Assembly (NCBI GenBank): GCA_040882255.1 | Contig: JBBEBP010000016.1 | Coordinates: 1-64,000 of the forward strand | DNA: 64,000 nt | Direction of reading: 5' to 3' | Origin: PWQG01 sp040882255 | GTDB lineage: Bacteria > Pseudomonadota > Gammaproteobacteria > Pseudomonadales > Pseudohongiellaceae | In this document: piece after piece, positions 17,369 to 26,223 of the stretch | Numbering within the stretch: position 1 is the stretch's first letter | Layout: each line of letters starts with the position of its first letter | The notes under the pieces: generated by a model | What the model saw: the letters and a program-made list of their open reading frames with translations, nothing else | Told to the model about the DNA's origin: nothing | The model's database searches: none | Translations under genes and position numbers: made by a program

Positions 17369-18643
17369 TCACAACGCGGCCAACAGCGCATCCAACGCCG
17401 ATTCCGGCACCGTCTGGTCGGACAGGGACTCATCCAGCGCCCGCACCCGGAACAGGCTCTCTGCCGCTCCCGCTTCCGGTGTCTCGATCAGCAGCGCCAC
17501 GCGTGCGCCGCTGTGGTAGGCCCGCTTGATCTGCGCCGGCACCTTGCCACCACCGCAATGGGTCACCACGCGCAACGCCGGATGGCGCTCACGCAGCCGT
17601 TCCGACAGCTGCAATGCCTCACCCTGCTGGCCCTTCTGCACCACCAGGTAGACATCAGTGGTCCGGCGCATCATATCAGGGACCACCCCGGCATTCTCCA
17701 GCATCAGCACCAGGCGTTCCAGACCGATGGCGAAACCGGTGGCCGGCGTGGGTCGCCCGCCCAGCTGCTCGACCAGGGTATCGTAGCGCCCTCCCGCACA
17801 GACCGTACCCTGGGCGCCGAGGCTGTCCGTGATCCATTCGAATACGGCGTTGTTATAGTAGTCCAGCCCCCGCACCAGTTGCGGGTTTTCGGTGTAGTCA
17901 ATGCCGGCGCTGTCCAGCAGTACCTTGAGCTGTTCATAGTGCGCCACGGTCTCCTCGCCCAGGTATTCACCCAGCGCGGGCGCCCCTTCCAGGATCTCCC
18001 GTGTGCCCGGGTCCTTGGTATCGAGTATCCGCAGTGGATTGCTGTCCAGCCGGCGGCGGCTGTCCGCATCCAGCCGCTCACGGTGCGGCTCAAGATACCG
18101 GACCAGCGCTTCGCCGAAGGCATTGCGGTCTGCCGAAGTACCGATGTTATTCAGCTCCAGCCGCACGTACCCCTCCAGCCCCAGCATCTGCCACAGGCGC
18201 CGCGTCATGATGATCAGCTCGGCATCAATATCCGGCCCGGTCATGCCGAAGGCTTCCGCCCCGAATTGATGGAACTGGCGGTAGCGCCCTTTCTGGGGGC
18301 GCTCATAGCGGAACATCGGGCCGTGGTACCACAACCGCTGCTGCTGATTGTACAGCAGACCGTGTTGCTCGGCGGCGCGGACGCAGACCGCTGTCCCTTC
18401 CGGACGCAGGCTCAGCTCATCGCCATTGCGGTCGGCAAAACTGTACATCTCTTTTTCCACGATATCGGTCACTTCACCGATCGAGCGTCGGAACAGCTGG
18501 GTCTGCTCCACAATCGGGAAGCGCATCTCGCGGTACCCGTAGCGATGCACCAGCGTCTGGAGCCGATCTTCCAGAAACTGCCATACCGGTGTCTGCGCGG
18601 GCAGAATGTCGTTCATTCCCCTGATGGCCTGGATACGTGCCAT
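17369..18643 (-). CDS. hisS: histidyl-tRNA synthetase
   Basis: A 424-residue class II synthetase that charges tRNA-His. Class II motif 1 lies near the N-terminus, motif 2 in RYERPQKGRYRQFHQFGAE, and motif 3 in GFAIGLERL. The histidine signatures LVRGLDYYN and GGRYDTL are present. The C-terminal anticodon-binding domain begins at about residue 325 (TDVYLVVQKGQQGEAL). AAGGA precedes the ATG. It lies 17 bases downstream of ispG in the conserved ispG-hisS-yfgM order. Confidence 0.98.
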   Translation of the reverse strand: MARIQAIRGMNDILPAQTPVWQFLEDRLQTLVHRYGYREMRFPIVEQTQLFRRSIGEVTDIVEKEMYSFADRNGDELSLRPEGTAVCVRAAEQHGLLYNQQQRLWYHGPMFRYERPQKGRYRQFHQFGAEAFGMTGPDIDAELIIMTRRLWQMLGLEGYVRLELNNIGTSADRNAFGEALVRYLEPHRERLDADSRRRLDSNPLRILDTKDPGTREILEGAPALGEYLGEETVAHYEQLKVLLDSAGIDYTENPQLVRGLDYYNNAVFEWITDSLGAQGTVCAGGRYDTLVEQLGGRPTPATGFAIGLERLVLMLENAGVVPDMMRRTTDVYLVVQKGQQGEALQLSERLRERHPALRVVTHCGGGKVPAQIKRAYHSGARVALLIETPEAGAAESLFRVRALDESLSDQTVPESALDALLAAL

Positions 18644-18660
18644 GTGATGTGTCCTTGCTG

Positions 18661-19770
18661 CTAGTCGCTGGCAATGATGTCGTGCCGGTCGCCCCGGGCC
18701 CGGATCCTTGCCCGTACCATGGCTTCCAGCTCGTCCACCAGCTGTTCATTGCGGATCTTGTGGTCGGGTTCCCCTTCCACATAGGCCAGGTTGGCCGGGC
18801 TGGCGCCGGTGAGTCCGATCTCGGCCACCTTCGCCTCGCCGGGTCCGTTGACAATGCAGCCGATCACGGCCACGTCAATCGGTTCGATGACATCATCAAG
18901 GCGCGACTCCAGCTCATTGACCACGGCGATCACGTCGAAATTCTGCCGCGAGCAACTCGGGCAGGCCACCAGATTGACGCCCTTGCTGCGCAGCCCCAGG
19001 CTCTTGAGGATGTCGAATCCGACACGGATTTCCTCGACCGGATCTGCGGCCAGGGACACGCGCACGGTATCGCCGATTCCCTCCATCAGCAGAGCGCCCA
19101 GGCCCACCGCCGACTTCACGGTGCCCGAACGCAGTCCGCCGGCCTCCGTGATGCCCAGATGCAGGGGCTGGTCAATCTGACTGGCCAGGCCGCGGTATGC
19201 GGCCAGCGTCATGAAGACCTCAGAGGCCTTCATGCTGACCTTGAAATTCTGGAAATCCAGCCGATCGAGAACGTCGATCTGGCGCATGGCGGACTCGATC
19301 ATGGCCTCCGCCGAAGGTTCTGCGTACTTGCGCAGAATGGACTTGCCCAGGGAGCCGGCATTGATGCCGATGCGCAGCGGAATGCCCCGGTCGCGGGCCG
19401 CATCGACCACGGTGCGGACGCGTTGTTCATTGCCGATATTGCCGGGATTGATCCGCAGACAATCGACGCCGTACTCCAGCACCTTCAACGCAATGCGGTA
19501 ATCGAAGTGGATATCGGCCACCAGGGGCACCCGCACCTGCGCGCGGATGGCGCGGAACGCCTCGGCGGCCTCCATGGTCGGAACGGAGACCCGGACAATG
19601 TCCGCGCCCACCTGTTCCAGCCGGCGGATCTGTTCCACCGTCGCACCCACGTCACAGGTTTCCGTGTTGGTCATGCTCTGCACCGTGATCGGTGCATCAC
19701 CGCCAACGGGTACATTGCCCACCATGATCTGTCGGCTTTTCCGGCGTGTCACCGTATGAGTCCGCTGCAT
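18661..19770 (-). CDS. ispG: (E)-4-hydroxy-3-methylbut-2-enyl-diphosphate synthase
   Basis: A 369-residue [4Fe-4S] enzyme of the MEP isoprenoid pathway, reducing methylerythritol cyclodiphosphate to HMBPP. It has an N-terminal TIM barrel (PITVQSMTNTETCDVGATV) and a C-terminal Fe-S domain. The three cluster cysteines are in NLVACPSCSRQNFD and in VIGCIVNGPGEA. The length matches E. coli IspG (372). It lies between rodZ and hisS, the common gammaproteobacterial order. As a cluster enzyme it depends on Fe-S assembly proteins that are mostly missing from this locus. Confidence 0.97.
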   Translation of the reverse strand: MQRTHTVTRRKSRQIMVGNVPVGGDAPITVQSMTNTETCDVGATVEQIRRLEQVGADIVRVSVPTMEAAEAFRAIRAQVRVPLVADIHFDYRIALKVLEYGVDCLRINPGNIGNEQRVRTVVDAARDRGIPLRIGINAGSLGKSILRKYAEPSAEAMIESAMRQIDVLDRLDFQNFKVSMKASEVFMTLAAYRGLASQIDQPLHLGITEAGGLRSGTVKSAVGLGALLMEGIGDTVRVSLAADPVEEIRVGFDILKSLGLRSKGVNLVACPSCSRQNFDVIAVVNELESRLDDVIEPIDVAVIGCIVNGPGEAKVAEIGLTGASPANLAYVEGEPDHKIRNEQLVDELEAMVRARIRARGDRHDIIASD

Positions 19771-19783
19771 AATCGTCGCTCGT

Positions 19784-20635
19784 CTACATGCCGATGGTCA
19801 GTCGGGCAGAGCCGTCCTCGCGCAGACTGGCACGAATGTCGACGGCCCTGCCATTGAAAGTGATGGTCGCAGCACGCGCATCGTCTATCACGACATCGAA
19901 TGGTGCAACTCCCTCGACCAGAAGGGTCTGTCCGGCCCCCAGCCGGTCTTCGTTGTCCCCGCCATCGCCGGCTTCGGCGACCCGGACCCGGCTTTCCGCC
20001 TCCAGGCGCAGCTGCAAGGTATCCGGACCACCCCAGTCCAGCGTGCGATCCGCTGCCTGTTCTCCGGAATCCTCACCAGACAGTGCGCCAGAACCCGTTT
20101 CGTCTGACGCGGTATCAGTCTCTGACAAGAGCCGCACAGGCGACTCCTCCGCATCCGCTCCGGACACCGTTGCCGGGACTGACCCGGGAGGGGATGCGCC
20201 CGCCGGGGTCTCGCGCTGGCCGTTCAGATACCAGAGGAAAACCGCCAGGACCACGAATGCGACACCGGAGGTGATGATCCACGGCCGGTTCCGGTCATTG
20301 CGCCGGCGTGTATAACGCTTGAAGGCTTCCTCCTTGCGTGCCTGGCGCCGCTCGGAGTGCGCCTTGTATCGCTGCAATACGGTATCCGGGTCGAGCTCCA
20401 GCAGCAGAGCGTAAGTGCGCATGTATCCACGCACAAACACATCACCGGGCAACTTGTCGAACTCGTCCGATTCCAGCGCATGCACATAGTGCATGGTCAG
20501 ATGCAGGTCGTTGGCCACCTGTTGCACTGACCACTCCCGCGCCTCGCGCGCTTCGCGCAGAATGCGGCCGGGACTGTTGTGTTGTCGGTCCTCGTCTGGA
20601 TCATCCTTCGTGTTTGTCTCGCTGTTCTCGCTCAT
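19784..20635 (-). CDS. rodZ: cytoskeleton protein RodZ
   Basis: A 283-residue bitopic protein linking MreB to the elongation complex. The N-terminal cytoplasmic helix-turn-helix domain (about residues 24-95, with GRILREAREAREWSVQQVAN) is of the type that binds MreB. A basic stretch, one membrane helix (about 115-135, WIITSGVAFVVLAVFLWYL), an acidic low-complexity linker rich in S, G, E and T, and a C-terminal DUF4115 beta domain (LRLEAESRVRVAEAGD) follow. ATG 20635 is preferred over the adjacent GTG. It starts seven bases after pilF. RodA, its functional partner, is encoded at 12.2-13.3 kb. Confidence 0.94.
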   Translation of the reverse strand: MSENSETNTKDDPDEDRQHNSPGRILREAREAREWSVQQVANDLHLTMHYVHALESDEFDKLPGDVFVRGYMRTYALLLELDPDTVLQRYKAHSERRQARKEEAFKRYTRRRNDRNRPWIITSGVAFVVLAVFLWYLNGQRETPAGASPPGSVPATVSGADAEESPVRLLSETDTASDETGSGALSGEDSGEQAADRTLDWGGPDTLQLRLEAESRVRVAEAGDGGDNEDRLGAGQTLLVEGVAPFDVVIDDARAATITFNGRAVDIRASLREDGSARLTIGM

Positions 20636-20641
20636 CACGTA

Positions 20642-21436
20642 TCAGCGTCTTTCATCGCGTTGCTGCAGGTACATCCGGTACTGCTCCGTGTCGGGGTACA
20701 TCTCTTCCAGTTGGCGCGCATAATCACGTGCCGCTGCGCGGTTGTCGAAACGCCACTCCAGGCGAATACCCAGCCACAGACTCCGGGCAGACTGGCTGAC
20801 GTCATTGAACTGGCTACTGACCCGGAACTGCTCATAGTACTCGCGGGCCTGGCCGAAATTTCCGTCTTCGAAGTGCAGCTCCGCCAGCCGCAGAGAGGAG
20901 CGTTGCAATGTCCTGTCCAGGTCCAGCGCCCGGCGGAACGCCTCCCTGGCCTCCTCCCGGTGGCCGGCCGCCACGGCGGCCAGCCCCAGATTCTGGAAAG
21001 CCTGCGGCCGGGACCGGTACTCTGTGTCGTCCGCCACCACCTGAAGCTGCTCGTAGGCTGCCTGGTACTCCTCGCGCTCGTACAGGAACGCGGCAAAATT
21101 GTTACGGACCCGGGAATTGGAAGGGTCCTGCCGGATCGCATACTCAAAGGTGTCACGAGCCAGCTCGTGCTCTCCCTCCCGCTGATGGATCAGGGCGCGG
21201 ACATTGTGTGCTTCCGCGCTGCGGCGGTCGATGGCCAGGGCATTGTCGACATGACGCTTGGCACTGACCAGATCGTCAGCCGCGTAGTAACCGGCTGCCA
21301 GTTCGATATAGTCCTGTAGCGCCCGTTCCTGCGAGCTCCGGACATTAAAACCGCCCTGAGTGGAGGTCACACAAGCGCCCAGAAGCGACGCCGATAACAG
21401 CAACGGCAGGAAGGCGGCGTATCGTGCCATGCTCAT
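20642..21436 (-). CDS. pilF: type IV pilus assembly lipoprotein PilF/PilW
   Basis: A 264-residue TPR lipoprotein, the pilotin that carries the PilQ secretin to the outer membrane. The signal peptide ends at the lipobox SLLGAC. Six TPR-like repeats follow (for example AELHFEDGNFGQAREYYEQF). The start overlaps the rlmN stop as ATGA, so translation is coupled. The rlmN-pilF-rodZ-ispG order is conserved in gammaproteobacteria. No other pilus gene is in the window, so pili cannot be asserted from this locus alone. Confidence 0.93.
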   Translation of the reverse strand: MSMARYAAFLPLLLSASLLGACVTSTQGGFNVRSSQERALQDYIELAAGYYAADDLVSAKRHVDNALAIDRRSAEAHNVRALIHQREGEHELARDTFEYAIRQDPSNSRVRNNFAAFLYEREEYQAAYEQLQVVADDTEYRSRPQAFQNLGLAAVAAGHREEAREAFRRALDLDRTLQRSSLRLAELHFEDGNFGQAREYYEQFRVSSQFNDVSQSARSLWLGIRLEWRFDNRAAARDYARQLEEMYPDTEQYRMYLQQRDERR

Positions 21437-22638
21437 ATACCCGGTTCGATATTGACGGCCAGATTATCATCGCGACCGAACGCCCGGCCAGTTCCCACGC
21501 CAGCCGCCTCCCGGGCGCGGTATCGTGCACTGCGCCGGGTCCGATCATCCACGTCCCCGACCAGTTGCCCGCAGGCTGCACCAATATCCTCGGCCCGGGT
21601 GGTCCGCACGGTCACTGTATACCCTTCGCCCTGCAGGATCTGCCGGAAGTTGGACAGGGCCGTGGAGCTGGGCCGGCGGTACCCGGAGCCGCTGAACGGG
21701 TTGAACGGAATCAGATTGATCTTGCACGGAAACTCGCGCAGCAGCTGCGCCAGCTCCCGGGCGTGCTGACGGTGATCGTTGACGCTGGCCATGACCGTGT
21801 ATTCAATCAATGGCACACGCTTGTCCGGCAGGCTGGCCATGTAGCCCCGCACACTGTCCAACAGGCGGGCGATCGGATACTTGCGGTTGAGTGGCACGAG
21901 TTCGTCACGCAGCGCGTCGTTCGGAGCGTGCAAGGACAGCGCCAGGGAGGCCTGGGTGCGCCCGGCCAGCCGATCAATGGCCGGCACCACGCCGGACGTA
22001 CTGATGGTCACGCGGCGCTTGGACAGGCCGTAGGCATTGTCTTCCATCATCAGGTCCAGTGCCTCCATGACAGGGTCGAAGTTGAGCAGCGGCTCGCCCA
22101 TCCCCATCATGACGACATTACTGACCACACGTTCCGGCTGGCTCTGCCGCTTCCTGGCATCCGATACCCGATGGGCATCGAAGCCGTTGAGACGCTGGTT
22201 GGCCCACCACAACTGACCGATGATCTCGGCCGTCGTCAGGTTGCTGTCGAACCCCTGCTTGCCGGTGGCGCAGAAGCTGCAATCCAGACTGCAGCCCGCC
22301 TGGGAGGAGATGCACAACGTGCCACGCGAGCCCTCCGGTATGAACACCGCCTCCACGCGACTGCCACTGTTGACCGCCACGATCCACTTGCGGCTGCCAT
22401 CGGTGGAGACGAACTCGTCCACGATTTCCGGCGGCCGGACCTCTGCGCAGTCCCTGAGCTTCTCCCGCAGGGATTTGCTGATGTCAGTCATGGCGTCGAA
22501 ATCCAGTACGCCATGCTGGTGGATCCACTTGAGGATCTGCACCGCGCGGAACGGCTTCTCTCCGAGCTCGCGGAAATACGCCTGCAACGCGGGCAGCGTC
22601 ATGCCAAGCAGATTGGTCTTTTCAGTGACGGCGTTCAT
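21433..22638 (-). CDS. rlmN: dual-specificity rRNA/tRNA adenine-C2 methyltransferase
   Basis: A 401-residue radical SAM enzyme that methylates C2 of A2503 in 23S rRNA and of A37 in some tRNAs. The cluster motif CxxxCxxC is SLDCSFCATG with the preceding QAGC. The methyl-carrying C-terminal cysteine is in DIGAACGQL. Substrate motifs such as NVVMMGMGEPLLN are conserved. The last 20 or so residues (YRAREAAGVGTGRAFGRDD) go beyond the usual end and look poorly conserved. GGAAGG precedes the ATG. It follows ndk directly. Confidence 0.97.
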   Translation of the reverse strand: MNAVTEKTNLLGMTLPALQAYFRELGEKPFRAVQILKWIHQHGVLDFDAMTDISKSLREKLRDCAEVRPPEIVDEFVSTDGSRKWIVAVNSGSRVEAVFIPEGSRGTLCISSQAGCSLDCSFCATGKQGFDSNLTTAEIIGQLWWANQRLNGFDAHRVSDARKRQSQPERVVSNVVMMGMGEPLLNFDPVMEALDLMMEDNAYGLSKRRVTISTSGVVPAIDRLAGRTQASLALSLHAPNDALRDELVPLNRKYPIARLLDSVRGYMASLPDKRVPLIEYTVMASVNDHRQHARELAQLLREFPCKINLIPFNPFSGSGYRRPSSTALSNFRQILQGEGYTVTVRTTRAEDIGAACGQLVGDVDDRTRRSARYRAREAAGVGTGRAFGRDDNLAVNIEPGI

Positions 22639-22671
22639 GATGAACCTTCCCGCAGGGCGTCCACGGCGACT

Positions 22672-23100
22672 TCAGCCGCGCGGACAGATCTCCTGCTCCT
22701 GGAAAAAATAAGCGATCTCGCGGGCCGCCGATTCCGGCGAATCGGAACCGTGCACCGCGTTGGCGTCGATGGATTTGGCGAAATCGGCCCGGATGGTACC
22801 CGGCTCGGCTTCCTTCGGGTTGGTGGCTCCCATCAGCTTGCGGTTCAACGCGACCGCATCCTCGCCTTCCAGCACCTGGACCACCACCGGGCCGGAGGTC
22901 ATGAACGCGATCAGGTCGGGGTAGAACGGACGTTCCTTGTGCTCGGCATAGAAACCGCCGGCACTGTTGTCGTCAAGCTGCAGCATCTTTGCTGCAACCA
23001 CCCGCAGGCCGGCTTTCTCGAAGCGGGTGATGATCTCTCCGATCACGTTCTTGCCTACGGCATCCGGTTTGATGATGGACAGGGTTCTTTCTACAGCCAT
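22672..23100 (-). CDS. ndk: nucleoside diphosphate kinase
   Basis: A 142-residue enzyme that moves gamma-phosphate between nucleoside triphosphates and diphosphates by a phospho-histidine. The active-site motif is DANAVHGSDSPESA, and the N-terminus ERTLSIIKPDAVGKN is typical. The length equals that of E. coli Ndk. GGAG lies upstream of the ATG, and a separate promoter lies in the 56-base gap after iscS. In most relatives iscUA-hscBA-fdx-iscX lie between iscS and ndk; here ndk follows iscS directly. Confidence 0.97.
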   Translation of the reverse strand: MAVERTLSIIKPDAVGKNVIGEIITRFEKAGLRVVAAKMLQLDDNSAGGFYAEHKERPFYPDLIAFMTSGPVVVQVLEGEDAVALNRKLMGATNPKEAEPGTIRADFAKSIDANAVHGSDSPESAAREIAYFFQEQEICPRG

Positions 23101-23146
23101 TGATCAGCTCCATTGTGTTTGGTTTAGGGCACCTCTGAGGGCGCGC

Positions 23147-23152
23147 ATTATA
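23147..23152 (-). promoter_or_regulatory. -10 element of ndk promoter
   Basis: A perfect TATAAT on the minus strand, followed by a GC-rich discriminator (GCGCGCC), lies 46 bases before the ndk start. A -35 at 17-base spacing would be TGTCAA, inside the end of iscS, and is weak. The promoter would uncouple ndk and downstream genes from IscR control. Confidence 0.45.
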
Positions 23153-23156
23153 CTGT

Positions 23157-24338
23157 TTATACCGGCTGATTGACACGGCTTTTCGAGGATGCACCACGCA
23201 AAGTGCTCACGGTTTCACGAAGCAACCGCACGGCTGTATCGACATCGTCGGCGGTGGTGAAACGTCCCATGGACAGGCGCAGCGACCCCTGGGCCAGTTC
23301 ATCCTCCAGTCCCATGGCGCGCAGCACGTAGGACGGTTCCAGGGTGGCCGAGGTACACGCCGAGCCGGACGACAGGGCCAGTCCCCGCAGGGCCATCAGC
23401 AGGGACTCACCATCCACGCCTTCGAAGGCCACATTCACGATACCGGGCACTGTCTCGTATTCATGACCATTGAGGTGGCAACCGGACAAGGGCGCCAGAC
23501 CCTCCAGCAAGCGCCCCCGCAACGTCCACAAGGCCTCGCGCTCTTGCTCCAGCCGCTCACCGGCAATCCGGAACGCGGTGCCCATACCGACAATCTGGTG
23601 CGTCGGCAGGGTGCCCGAGCGCATGCCTCGCTCGTGTCCGCCGCCGTGAATCTGGGCTTCCAGGCCGACACGCGGCTCACGCCGCACGAACAGTGCACCG
23701 ATTCCCTTGGGGCCGTATACCTTGTGCGCGGACAGCGACATCAGATCAACCGGCTGGCGGGACAGGTCCAGCGCCATTTTGCCGGCCGCCTGCGCGGCAT
23801 CCACATGAAAAACGGCCTGGTGATCGTGCAGTAGCGCAGCGATGGCATCGATATCGTTGCAGACACCGACCTCATTATTGACCGCCATCAGCGAGACCAG
23901 CACGGTATCCGGACGCAGTGCATCGGCCACGGTCTGCGGGTCGATGCGTCCGTGCGCGTCCGGCGTCAGCCAGGTCACCTCCCAACCCCTGGTCTCCAGA
24001 TACTCACAGGGGTCCAGCACCGCCTTGTGCTCCACGCGCGAAGTGATGATGTGGCGGCCCCGTTCGGCATGGAGTCCGGCAACGCCCTTGATGGCCAGGT
24101 TGTCGGCCTCCGTAGCGCCGGATGTCCAGACGATCTCACGCGGGTCGCAGTGCAGCAGATCCGCCACGTCCCGGCGCGCCATCTCCACAGCCTCCTCGGC
24201 CTGCCAGCCATAGAGGTGCGAGCGTGAGGCCGGATTGCCGAACACGCCGTCCATGCCCTGATGCCGGCTCATGGCCTCGGCTACTGCGGGATCGACCGGC
24301 GTCGTGGCCGCATAATCAAGATAGACGGGTAACTGCAT
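23157..24338 (-). CDS. iscS: cysteine desulfurase, IscS type
   Basis: A 393-residue PLP enzyme that takes sulfur from cysteine for Fe-S clusters and thiolated tRNAs. The N-terminus PVYLDYAATTPVDPAV is typical. The PLP lysine is in LSAHKVYGPKGIG and the persulfide cysteine in LSSGSACTSATLEPSYV, a group I (IscS/NifS) loop. It is about ten residues shorter than E. coli IscS: the C-terminal tail that contacts IscU is replaced by SSKSRVNQPV. It follows iscR, but no iscU, iscA, hscB, hscA or fdx follows, so its scaffold partner must be encoded elsewhere or be of the SUF type. Confidence 0.93.
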   Translation of the reverse strand: MQLPVYLDYAATTPVDPAVAEAMSRHQGMDGVFGNPASRSHLYGWQAEEAVEMARRDVADLLHCDPREIVWTSGATEADNLAIKGVAGLHAERGRHIITSRVEHKAVLDPCEYLETRGWEVTWLTPDAHGRIDPQTVADALRPDTVLVSLMAVNNEVGVCNDIDAIAALLHDHQAVFHVDAAQAAGKMALDLSRQPVDLMSLSAHKVYGPKGIGALFVRREPRVGLEAQIHGGGHERGMRSGTLPTHQIVGMGTAFRIAGERLEQEREALWTLRGRLLEGLAPLSGCHLNGHEYETVPGIVNVAFEGVDGESLLMALRGLALSSGSACTSATLEPSYVLRAMGLEDELAQGSLRLSMGRFTTADDVDTAVRLLRETVSTLRGASSKSRVNQPV

Positions 24339-24380
24339 GACAACTCCGTGATAATGAAATACCGCTGCGCCTAAACTGTC

Positions 24381-24872
24381 CTAGACGCTGCGGGCACTGA
24401 TCAGATCATCATCGGTCGACTGTTGCGCGGTGATCTGCCGCTGGTCCTGGTCACCGGCGATGCGACGTATGTCGTTGCGCTGCATCAGGTCGGCCAGACT
24501 GATCTGTCCCAGAAAGTCGTGAATCTGTTGACTGAGGTCCTCCCAGAGGTGATGCGTGAGGCAGGTTTCACCTTGCTGGCAATTGCCCTGCCCCTGACAA
24601 CGGGTGACGTCCACCGACTCACTGACCGCGTCGATGATATGGGCGATGACGATCTCCGCCGTATCGTGATTCAGATAATAACCACCGCCGGGCCCCCGGA
24701 CGCTGGCCACCAATCCGCCACGACGCAGCCGGGAAAACAGCTGCTCGAGATAGGACAGCGAAATGGACTGCCGGCGGGAGATGTCAGCCAGATTGACCGG
24801 GCCACCGTCTGCATGGATGGCCAGATCCAGCATGGCCGTGACGGCATATCGCCCCCGTGTCGTCAAACGCAT
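24381..24872 (-). CDS. iscR: Fe-S cluster-responsive regulator IscR
   Basis: A 163-residue Rrf2-family repressor. The winged-helix N-terminus is RLTTRGRYAVTAMLDLA. The [2Fe-2S] ligands are present as C-x5-C-x5-C in the segment CQGQGNCQQGETC plus the following His (LTHHLW), so this is a true IscR rather than another Rrf2 protein. It should sense cluster status and repress its own operon when holo. It stands 42 bases upstream of iscS, with its own promoter at 24906-24934. Divergent from the PHP phosphoesterase gene. Confidence 0.95.
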   Translation of the reverse strand: MRLTTRGRYAVTAMLDLAIHADGGPVNLADISRRQSISLSYLEQLFSRLRRGGLVASVRGPGGGYYLNHDTAEIVIAHIIDAVSESVDVTRCQGQGNCQQGETCLTHHLWEDLSQQIHDFLGQISLADLMQRNDIRRIAGDQDQRQITAQQSTDDDLISARSV

Positions 24873-24905
24873 GGCAGAAACACTCTCGGTCAGATATCTG
24901 CAACG

Positions 24906-24934
24906 ATTATGGAATAACCAAGCATTTTAATCAA
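24906..24934 (-). promoter_or_regulatory. iscR promoter
   Basis: On the minus strand TTGATT, a 17-base spacer and CATAAT lie 33 bases before the iscR ATG. The region is AT-rich compared with its surroundings. IscR autoregulation through a site overlapping this promoter is expected from the family, but I cannot match a consensus with confidence. Confidence 0.55.
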
Positions 24935-24971
24935 CTATTGAGCCACACTGCAGAGACCCGCTCGCATGGGG

Positions 24972-24977
24972 TATCAT
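24972..24977 (+). promoter_or_regulatory. -10 element for a leaderless PHP phosphoesterase transcript
   Basis: TATCAT ends six bases before ATG 24984. The context GGGGTATCAT mirrors GGGGTATGAT in front of xseA. No Shine-Dalgarno is present, and no good -35 is visible. Confidence 0.4.
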
Positions 24978-24983
24978 GCCCCC

Positions 24984-25850
24984 ATGTTCAGACCCGACTT
25001 GCACAGCCACACCCTGCTGTCCGACGGCGCCCTGTCCCCGGCCCGGCTGGTGGAGCGGGCCGCCGGCCGCAACGTCACCCACCTGGCGATCACTGATCAT
25101 GACTGCATGGATGCGCTGCCGGAAGCCCGGCGCAGCGCGGCATCGCTGGATCTGACCATCATTCCGGGAACCGAGATCTCCACCCGCTGGGAAAACGGCA
25201 AAACCGTGCGGGAGATCCATATCATCGGATTGCTGCAGGACCCGGAAGAGCCAGCATTGCAGGCACTGCTTCGCCACCATCAGTCCCTGCGCCGGGAGCG
25301 GGTCGTCGAGCTGGCTCGGCAACTGGAAAAGCAGGGCATCGGCGGAATTGAAGTGCTGGTGGATGCACTGACCTGCCCCTCCCCGGGGCGCAATCACATC
25401 GCCGATTTCCTGATCAGGGGGGGACACGCCAGCAACAAACAGGACGCCTTCAAGCGCTACCTGGGACGGCAGGGGCGACTCAGCACTCCTGCCCCCTGGT
25501 GTGACATGGCCACCGCCATCGGACGCATACAGGCGGCCGGTGGCATTGCCGTACTGGCCCACCCGGACCGCTACCGGCTGGGCAAACGCCAGCTGCGTCA
25601 ATTGATCGATGCTTTCGTGGAGGGCGGGGGCTCCGGCCTGGAAGTCAGCTATTCCAACCTCAATCCCGATGTATTGAAACATCTGGCCCGGCAGGCAGAA
25701 GAACGCGGACTGTGGGCTTCAGTCGGCTCCGACTTCCACACACCGGAAACCACCTGGATGGATCTGGGCAAACTGCGCCAGTTGCCGGGACACTGCGAAC
25801 CGCAGGCCGTATGGCACCACCCCGCATGGCAGCGCTTCAACGCCGCCTGA
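24984..25850 (+). CDS. PHP-domain phosphoesterase (RNase AM/YciV type)
   Basis: A 288-residue PHP protein. Metal-binding motifs are present in order: DLHSHTLLSDG at the N-terminus, ITDHDCMD, EIS (GTEISTRWE), AHPDRYRLG, and SDFHTPE near the end. The E. coli homologue YciV (RnaseAM) is a 3',5'-nucleotide phosphatase and 5'-3' exoribonuclease that matures 5' ends of 5S and 23S rRNA. The overall length and motif order agree. The start at 24984 gives the family-typical N-terminus MFRPDLHSH. It lies divergent from iscR, and its end overlaps the convergent zinc-ribbon gene by 14 bases. Confidence 0.9.
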   Translation: MFRPDLHSHTLLSDGALSPARLVERAAGRNVTHLAITDHDCMDALPEARRSAASLDLTIIPGTEISTRWENGKTVREIHIIGLLQDPEEPALQALLRHHQSLRRERVVELARQLEKQGIGGIEVLVDALTCPSPGRNHIADFLIRGGHASNKQDAFKRYLGRQGRLSTPAPWCDMATAIGRIQAAGGIAVLAHPDRYRLGKRQLRQLIDAFVEGGGSGLEVSYSNLNPDVLKHLARQAEERGLWASVGSDFHTPETTWMDLGKLRQLPGHCEPQAVWHHPAWQRFNAA

Positions 25851-26223
25851 GCGAGGCGATCACACCCCTGAAGATATCCAGCAGGGTTTCGTGCTTGTAG
25901 TCGGTGAACTCGCCAGCATCCATGAACATGCCATGCTCGGGGCAGATTTCGTACTCCAGATGGGTCTGCTTCGCATCATTCACTTTCTGCATTTCCTTGC
26001 TGCAGCGCGGGCACTGGATGTCACGCACACGGTTGTAGGTCTTGCCGATGCGCGGGTCCCCGCTATCCAGGAAATCCGACATCCACGATGACTTGAGCTG
26101 CTCCGCCTCGCCATTATCGAACCACAGCCCCTTGCAGCTTGAACACTGATCAATGGCGACCTCGCCACCCAGCGTATCAACAGTAATCTCGTTCATGGCG
26201 GCATTACATTTGGGGCACTCCAT
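25837..26223 (-). CDS. two-domain zinc-ribbon protein (zf-TFIIB family)
   Basis: A 128-residue protein with two CxxC...CxxC-type ribbons. The first has CPKCNAAM and QCSSCKGLWFDNGE, a zf-TFIIB (DUF2007-like) signature. The second has CPRCSKEM, with CPEHGMFMDAGEF as its second half. The last 15 residues are basic and amphipathic (IFRGVIASLRRR). GAGGAG precedes the ATG. Such proteins probably bind zinc and a protein or nucleic-acid partner. No function is established, and the neighbours do not help. Confidence 0.85.
   Translation of the reverse strand: MECPKCNAAMNEITVDTLGGEVAIDQCSSCKGLWFDNGEAEQLKSSWMSDFLDSGDPRIGKTYNRVRDIQCPRCSKEMQKVNDAKQTHLEYEICPEHGMFMDAGEFTDYKHETLLDIFRGVIASLRRR

Noticed and set aside
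21424..23103. A 559-codon open frame opposite rlmN and ndk
   Set aside because: Same reason: antisense to conserved genes, with a composition typical of a shadow frame and no ribosome site.
23157..24338. NifS or SufS instead of IscS
   Set aside because: The SSGSACTSA loop is that of group I desulfurases, which excludes SufS, and the gene follows a true IscR. No nif genes are present.
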